A stretch of 64,000 bases of DNA from Staphylococcus intermedius NCTC 11048 (GTDB lineage Bacteria; Bacillota; Bacilli; Staphylococcales; Staphylococcaceae): assembly GCF_002902385.1 (NCBI RefSeq), contig NZ_PPQH01000052.1, forward strand, positions 1-64,000, given 5' to 3'. Positions within the stretch are counted from its first letter, which is position 1; each line of letters begins with the position of its first letter. Shown piece by piece: positions 59,587 through 64,000 of this stretch. The position numbers and the translations under genes are program-made. A model generated the notes under the pieces. That model worked only from the letters and a program-made list of their open reading frames with translations. It was not told the origin of the DNA and ran no database searches.

Positions 59587-59719
59587 TGTCTATGTTGGAT
59601 GGGTTGGGCAAAAAGTTCTATGGCCTCTATCATCTGAACGGGTTTTGTATTTTGATTGACTTATACTATAGACAAGGGTTGTGCATACTTCATTGTGTCC
59701 CAGCCCCAAGGTCGTAGGC
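59587..59719. other. Spacer between two terminators
   Basis: No gene seen. TGTGTCCCAGCCCC at about 59695-59708 matches the CTGGGACA-type block of the intergenic hairpin family found elsewhere in this window, but lacks its partner arm nearby. Confidence 0.4.
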
Positions 59720-59761
59720 AAGGGTGTGAGATGATGTTACATTATCTCATGCCCTTTTTTG
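59720..59761 (+). terminator. Second terminator before ecfA1
   Basis: 16-bp stem with three G-U pairs (59720-59735 with 59741-59756), 5-nt loop, T6 tail. Confidence 0.85.
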
Positions 59762-59897
59762 AATGACAGATGCGTTAACTTTTGATAATGGATTGCTTGC
59801 GATTGGATTGAACGAAAGACAAAGATGAACGATACATATACAAATGACGCTGTTTTTTGTAAAATAGTCATATTAGCATATAAAGGAGGCACTCGGA

Positions 59898-60707
59898 ATG
59901 GAACACGAGCACTTGATAGAATTTGATCATGTGTCATTTCAATATCATGAGGATCAAGCGAAAGTTTTAAAAGATATCCAATTCAAAGTGAACAAAGGCG
60001 AATGGTTATCTATTGTCGGCCATAACGGTTCAGGCAAATCGACAATAGCGAAACTTCTCACAGGTATTGAACAAGAGTATGAAGGCGATATTCGTATTAA
60101 CGGCAGTTCTATCAAAGGTGTGGACCGTTCAGCCTTTGAACACCACATTGGCATCGTGTTTCAAAATCCTGAAAATCAATTTGTAGGATCGACAGTGAGC
60201 TATGATGTGGCTTTTGGCTTAGAAAATAAAGGGCTATCCTATGATGAGATGCATGACATCGTGCCTTCAGTACTTAAAGACGTCGACATGTATGATAAAC
60301 AACACCATGAACCGACTGCGCTTTCTGGTGGCCAAAAACAGCGTGTAGCCATTGCGAGTGTTTTAGCACTAGAGCCGCAGCTGATTATTCTCGATGAAGC
60401 AACGGCGATGTTGGATCCGGAAGGGAAACGTGACATTTTAGCAATGGTGAAAGCACTCAATCGAAATAAAGGCGTCACGGTGATTTCGATTACGCATGAT
60501 TTGTCAGAAGTCGTGTCTTCAGATCGCGTCATTGTGATGAATCGTGGCGAAGTATTTTTAGAAGGAACGGTTGAAACGATTTTTGAGCAAGGCGAGGCAT
60601 TAGTGGAAATCGGTTTGGACTTGCCGTTTGAAATGCGGATGGCTCAAAAACTAAAACTCATCCGTTCGTTTATGACCTATGAAGGATTATTGGAGCGGTT
60701 GACATGA
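59898..60707 (+). CDS. ecfA1: ECF transporter energy-coupling ATPase EcfA1
   Basis: 269 residues: Walker A GHNGSGKS (41-48), Q loop FQNPENQF, signature LSGGQKQRV and Walker B LIILDEATAMLDPEG. It pairs with EcfA2 and EcfT to power vitamin S components such as BioY at 10.3 kb. AAAGGAGG precedes ATG 59898. It overlaps ecfA2 by 4 bp. Confidence 0.95.
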   Translation: MEHEHLIEFDHVSFQYHEDQAKVLKDIQFKVNKGEWLSIVGHNGSGKSTIAKLLTGIEQEYEGDIRINGSSIKGVDRSAFEHHIGIVFQNPENQFVGSTVSYDVAFGLENKGLSYDEMHDIVPSVLKDVDMYDKQHHEPTALSGGQKQRVAIASVLALEPQLIILDEATAMLDPEGKRDILAMVKALNRNKGVTVISITHDLSEVVSSDRVIVMNRGEVFLEGTVETIFEQGEALVEIGLDLPFEMRMAQKLKLIRSFMTYEGLLERLT

Positions 60708-61570
60708 TTAAATTTGAAGAAGTTTCATACACGTATCAAAAGAAAACACCTTATGAATATCAAGCTTTAAATCAAATCACAACAGATTTTTTACCTGGAC
60801 GTTATTACGCGATTATTGGTAAAACGGGATCAGGCAAGTCGACATTAATTCAACATTTCAATGGATTAGTCAAACCGACACGTGGGCAGGTACAAGTGCT
60901 AGATGTGATAATCAATCGAAAAACGAAAGACAAACATTTGAAATCGATTCGTCAACGGATAGGGATGGTGTTTCAATTTCCGGAGTCGCAGCTATTTGAA
61001 GAAACAGTGGAAAAGGAAGTCTTGTTCGGACCACGCAATTACGGTATGGACTTAGAAGAAGCGCGTGACAAAGCGATAGCGTTACTTGGTGAACTAGGCT
61101 TTGATGCAGAGAAAGTGATGCAACAGTCCCCTTTTATGCTCTCAGGAGGACAAATGCGTAAAATTGCGCTCGCAGCCATATTAGCTATGGATCCTGAAAT
61201 TTTAATTTTAGATGAACCGACAGCTGGTTTGGATCCACGTAGTAAAGCGCAAGTGATGACATTGTTTAAGAAGTTACAGGTAGAAGAAGGAAAAACAATT
61301 ATTTTGGTAACTCATGATATGAATGATGTGGCTGAATTTGCGGATGAGATTAAAATTATGCAAGGCGGAACGTTAATTGAATCCACGACACCGTATGACT
61401 TCTTCCAGCGCGCTGATGATGTCAATGCATTACATTTGTGTCTCCCAGACATTGTACGGTTACAGCGTGATGTCGAGGCAAAGTTAGGTGTGCAGTTCGA
61501 CAAATTAGCATTAACTGAAGCATCATTTGTAGCGATTTATGAGGAATGGAGGCAACGTCATGAAAGATAA
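60704..61570 (+). CDS. ecfA2: ECF transporter energy-coupling ATPase EcfA2
   Basis: 288 residues: Walker A GKTGSGKS (39-46), FQFPESQLFEETV, signature LSGGQMRKIALA and Walker B ILILDEPTAGLDP. The methionine-containing signature and FPESQ are EcfA2 traits. It overlaps ecfA1 by 4 bp and ecfT by 11 bp, so translation of all three is coupled. Confidence 0.95.
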   Translation: MIKFEEVSYTYQKKTPYEYQALNQITTDFLPGRYYAIIGKTGSGKSTLIQHFNGLVKPTRGQVQVLDVIINRKTKDKHLKSIRQRIGMVFQFPESQLFEETVEKEVLFGPRNYGMDLEEARDKAIALLGELGFDAEKVMQQSPFMLSGGQMRKIALAAILAMDPEILILDEPTAGLDPRSKAQVMTLFKKLQVEEGKTIILVTHDMNDVAEFADEIKIMQGGTLIESTTPYDFFQRADDVNALHLCLPDIVRLQRDVEAKLGVQFDKLALTEASFVAIYEEWRQRHER

Positions 61571-62363
61571 GTTAATTATTGGACGTTTTCTTCCGTTAGA
61601 TACGGTGATACATCGATTGGATCCAAGGGCGAAACTAATTTTTGTATTTTTATTTATTATCATTATTTTTGCAAGTCATCATCCTTTGAGTTACTTGTGG
61701 CTTGCCATCATACTACTCGCGATCACGCAACTTGCCCGTATTCCATTAGGATTTCTCTTCAAAGGTTTGTTACCGGTCTTTTTCTTTCTAATTTTGACCT
61801 TTATCATGCATTTGTTCCTCACAAAAGGGGGGACACGTTTGATTGAATGGGGCTTCATTACGATTGATTCAAACGGGATAAGAGAAGGGATACTGATTGT
61901 ACTTCGTTTAGGTTTCATTATGATTGTGTCGACGATTTTGACATTAACGACGAGTCCATTGAATTTAACAGATGCATTTGATCGCCTGTTTAAACCGTTG
62001 AAATATGTTAAAATTCCTGTCGCGGCGTTAAGTATGATGATGTCCATTGCATTACGATTTATTCCGACTTTAATGGAAGAATTGGATAAAATCATCTTAT
62101 CACAAAAATCACGTGGTTCGGATATTAGCTCAGGTTCATTGACGACGAGAATTAAAGCATTTATTCCGTTACTGATTCCATTGTTTATTTCTGCGTTTCA
62201 ACGTGCAGAAGAACTCGCTATTGCCATGGAAGTAAGAGGGTATGATGCCAATGCAGAACGGACGAGTTATCGCGTTTTAAAATGGCAGTTGAAAGATACA
62301 TTATTAATAGTGAGCCTGATTCCCATTGCAGCAGTATCGCTATGGTTAGGCCAAGCTTTTTAA
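61560..62363 (+). CDS. ecfT: ECF transporter transmembrane coupling protein EcfT
   Basis: 267 residues with 5-6 membrane helices and the two coupling-helix motifs, here SQKSRGSD and AMEVRGYDA (Ala/Ser-Arg-Gly), which touch the ATPases. The frame opens at 61539, but GGAGG lies before ATG 61560. Group II EcfT proteins serve many S components in Firmicutes. Confidence 0.94.
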   Translation: MKDKLIIGRFLPLDTVIHRLDPRAKLIFVFLFIIIIFASHHPLSYLWLAIILLAITQLARIPLGFLFKGLLPVFFFLILTFIMHLFLTKGGTRLIEWGFITIDSNGIREGILIVLRLGFIMIVSTILTLTTSPLNLTDAFDRLFKPLKYVKIPVAALSMMMSIALRFIPTLMEELDKIILSQKSRGSDISSGSLTTRIKAFIPLLIPLFISAFQRAEELAIAMEVRGYDANAERTSYRVLKWQLKDTLLIVSLIPIAAVSLWLGQAF

Positions 62364-62378
62364 AGAAAGGACGATATT

Positions 62379-63182
62379 ATGCAACGTGTCCTCGTTAAAA
62401 TCAGTTATAACGGTGCACAATTTTTAGGATTTCAAATTCAAAATCAAGGGCGGACAGTTCAAGGGTACTTTGAAAAAATATTAAAGCGCATGCATCAGCA
62501 ACATGTACGCATTCATCCATCCAGTCGAACGGACCGTGGTGTACACGCCAAAGAACAATATTTTCATTTTGATACGCATTTAAACATTACGCCTGAACGT
62601 TGGCAACATGCGATGAATAGTGCATTGCCTGATGATATTTATGTGCATGAGGTTACTTTTATTGATCAAGATTTTCATTGTCGCTATGACTGTGTTGGCA
62701 AGCGTTATCGTTACAGCATGTATCAAGCTGAACATCGTAATCCGTTTTGGTCACAATTGAAAACATTTGAGCCGAAAACATTAAATATTGAAGCGATGCA
62801 ACGTGCAGCACAGTATTTTATTGGTACGCATGATTTTACGACGTTTTGTTCGCAAAAAACAGAAGTTGAAAGTAAAGAACGTACGATATATGAAAGTCGT
62901 ATTGAACCAACAGCAGACGGTATCGATTTCGTCATTACAGGTTCAGGATTTTTGTATAATATGGTGCGTGTCATTATGGCGTATTTATTAGAAGTCGGCA
63001 AAGGGAAGCGTTCAGCAGATGACGTTCCCAACTTGCTTACACAACAAGACAGAAACCTTGTTCCGCACACTGCGCCAGCTGAAGGTCTGTATTTAGAGAA
63101 GATTTATTTAGCGCCAGAACAGTTAAGAGTGGACTTTGGTGACGACATTCAAATTCACTATAAAAAATCAACACAAATTTAA
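62379..63182 (+). CDS. truA: tRNA pseudouridine(38-40) synthase TruA
   Basis: 267 residues with the catalytic aspartate Asp52 in [10 protein letters not shown], the [13 protein letters not shown] strand and [20 protein letters not shown]. It modifies the tRNA anticodon stem. AAAGGACG precedes ATG 62379, 15 bp after ecfT; the same ecfA1-ecfA2-ecfT-truA-rplM-rpsI order is common in Firmicutes. Confidence 0.96.
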   Translation: MQRVLVKISYNGAQFLGFQIQNQGRTVQGYFEKILKRMHQQHVRIHPSSRTDRGVHAKEQYFHFDTHLNITPERWQHAMNSALPDDIYVHEVTFIDQDFHCRYDCVGKRYRYSMYQAEHRNPFWSQLKTFEPKTLNIEAMQRAAQYFIGTHDFTTFCSQKTEVESKERTIYESRIEPTADGIDFVITGSGFLYNMVRVIMAYLLEVGKGKRSADDVPNLLTQQDRNLVPHTAPAEGLYLEKIYLAPEQLRVDFGDDIQIHYKKSTQI

Positions 63183-63191
63183 CGAAACACA

Positions 63192-63220
63192 TTGACTTTA
63201 TACTGTAAAACCTATATCAT
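63192..63220 (+). promoter_or_regulatory. Promoter of rplM-rpsI
   Basis: TTGACT (63192-63197), 17-bp spacer, TATCAT (63215-63220). The start of transcription would be near 63227, giving a ~164-nt leader. Confidence 0.65.
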
Positions 63221-63226
63221 AGTTAA

Positions 63227-63390
63227 CGGTATTGTTTTATATCACCCCACGATAAGCCCCGGAAACTTATTGTGTTACAAGATATATAAGCAGGAAAGAG
63301 CAACAGCTAACGGAATAAATAGCGCACTGGATTGTTTTGTACAATCACCCAAAAACTATAGAAACATTTATTCACTAGGAGGACTCAATT
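63227..63390 (+). ncRNA. Structured leader of rplM-rpsI (candidate L13 leader)
   Basis: A 9-bp hairpin CACGATAAG (63248-63256) with CTTATTGTG (63266-63274, one G-U) lies early in the leader. Long leaders before rplM are known in Firmicutes as L13 leader RNAs. I cannot confirm the family match by eye. Confidence 0.5.
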
Positions 63391-63828
63391 ATGCGTCAAA
63401 CATTTATGGCAAATGAATCAAACATTGAGCGCAAATGGTACGTTGTCGATGCTGAAGGGCAAACATTAGGTCGTTTATCATCAGAAGTAGCAAGTATCTT
63501 ACGCGGTAAAAATAAAGTAACTTATACACCACACGTTGACACAGGTGACTACGTAATCATCATCAACGCATCAAAAATCGAATTAACTGGTAACAAAGAA
63601 AGCGATAAAATTTACTACCGTCACTCAAATCACCCAGGTGGTTTAAAATCAATCACTGCTGGCGAGTTAAAACGTACAAACCCAGAACGTTTACTTGAAA
63701 CATCAATTAAAGGGATGTTACCAAGTTCACGTTTAGGTGAAAAACAAGGTAAAAAATTATTCGTTTATGGTGGCGCTGAACATCCACACGCTGCACAACA
63801 ACCAGAAAACTACGAGTTACGTGGTTAA
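63391..63828 (+). CDS. rplM: 50S ribosomal protein L13
   Basis: 145 residues, full length, starting [20 protein letters not shown], with [17 protein letters not shown] and the C-terminal [12 protein letters not shown]. It is one of the early large-subunit assembly proteins. AGGAGG precedes ATG 63391. rpsI follows after 19 bp. Confidence 0.98.
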   Translation: MRQTFMANESNIERKWYVVDAEGQTLGRLSSEVASILRGKNKVTYTPHVDTGDYVIIINASKIELTGNKESDKIYYRHSNHPGGLKSITAGELKRTNPERLLETSIKGMLPSSRLGEKQGKKLFVYGGAEHPHAAQQPENYELRG

Positions 63829-63847
63829 TTAGAAGGAGGAAATGACA

Positions 63848-64000
63848 TTGGCACAAGTTGAATATAGAGGCACAGGCCGTCGTAAAAACTCAGTAGCACG
63901 TGTACGTTTAGTACCAGGTGAAGGTAACATTAAAGTAAATGATCGTGACGTACGTGATTACTTACCATTCGAATCATTAATCTTAGACTTAAACCAACCA
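63848..64000 (+). CDS. rpsI: 30S ribosomal protein S9 (partial, runs off the window)
   Basis: The first 51 codons of S9 are present ([20 protein letters not shown] start, then [12 protein letters not shown] at the window edge). AAGGAGG at 63833-63839 fits TTG 63848 (8-nt spacing); ATG 63842 is in frame but only 2 nt from the ribosome site, so either start is possible. S9 contacts the P-site tRNA through its C-terminal tail, which lies outside the window. Confidence 0.94.
   Translation, partial: MAQVEYRGTGRRKNSVARVRLVPGEGNIKVNDRDVRDYLPFESLILDLNQP

Overview
The window is an AT-rich chromosomal segment of a Staphylococcus. Evidence: a Staphylococcus-type S10-spc-alpha ribosomal super-cluster, femX (fmhB), a SarA-family regulator most like SarR, the Fur-controlled siderophore lipoprotein fhuD2, and a gene order (sarR - fhuD2 - fdhD/mod/moa - MarR/VOC - femX - RND pump - topB - NCS2 permease - rpsJ) that I recall as the S. 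aureus order. A complete Leloir operon (galRKET), a sialic-acid locus with a GntR/FadR-type regulator and a secreted OB-fold/EEP nuclease lie inside this backbone. They suggest a non-aureus species, perhaps of the intermedius/hyicus animal group; species assignment is inference.

Layout. 1-5.7 kb: flavin monooxygenase-like gene plus a DoxX-like membrane protein, sarR, an acyl-CoA dehydrogenase-like gene, a DUF454 membrane protein and fhuD2 with its Fur box. 5.7-6.0 kb: a strongly foldable repeat and two terminators. 6.0-10.2 kb: sialic acid catabolism (nanT and nanA leftward; GntR regulator and ROK kinase rightward) with an operator and CRE sites. 10.2-12.7 kb: bioY behind a BirA box, then two tandem GNAT paralogues with an unexplained reading frame between them. 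12.8-27.4 kb: molybdenum cofactor block (fdhD, modABC, moeB, moaB, moaC, moeA, mobB, moaE, moaD, mobA, moaA) interrupted by galRKET. 27.6-33 kb: secreted nuclease, MarR regulator, VOC protein, small membrane protein, femX. 33-45 kb: RND pump, aminotransferase, small membrane proteins, a 56-aa coiled-coil protein, AEC transporter, GNAT, topB, NCS2 purine permease. 45.5-59.4 kb: 27 ribosomal-protein, secY, adk, infA and rpoA genes, all rightward. 59.9-64 kb: ecfA1, ecfA2, ecfT, truA, rplM and the start of rpsI, which runs off the window.

How the genes work together. NanT imports sialic acid, NanA splits it to ManNAc and pyruvate, and the ROK kinase phosphorylates ManNAc; the epimerase NanE is not in the window. 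GalK, GalT and GalE convert galactose into the UDP-glucose/glucose-1-phosphate pool under GalR. ModABC imports molybdate, Moa/Moe/Mob proteins build the cofactor, and FdhD sulfurates it for formate dehydrogenase. BioY (S component) at 10.3 kb can pair with the shared EcfA1/A2/T energy module at 60-62 kb.

No tRNA, rRNA, CRISPR array, insertion sequence, prophage or defence system was found. The most unusual items are the foldable repeat near 5.7-5.8 kb, a ~150-bp dispersed repeat present twice (27.4 and 39.5 kb), the orphan frame between the GNAT genes, and the regulator/operator arrangements at nan and gal. None of these amounts to a convincing new system.
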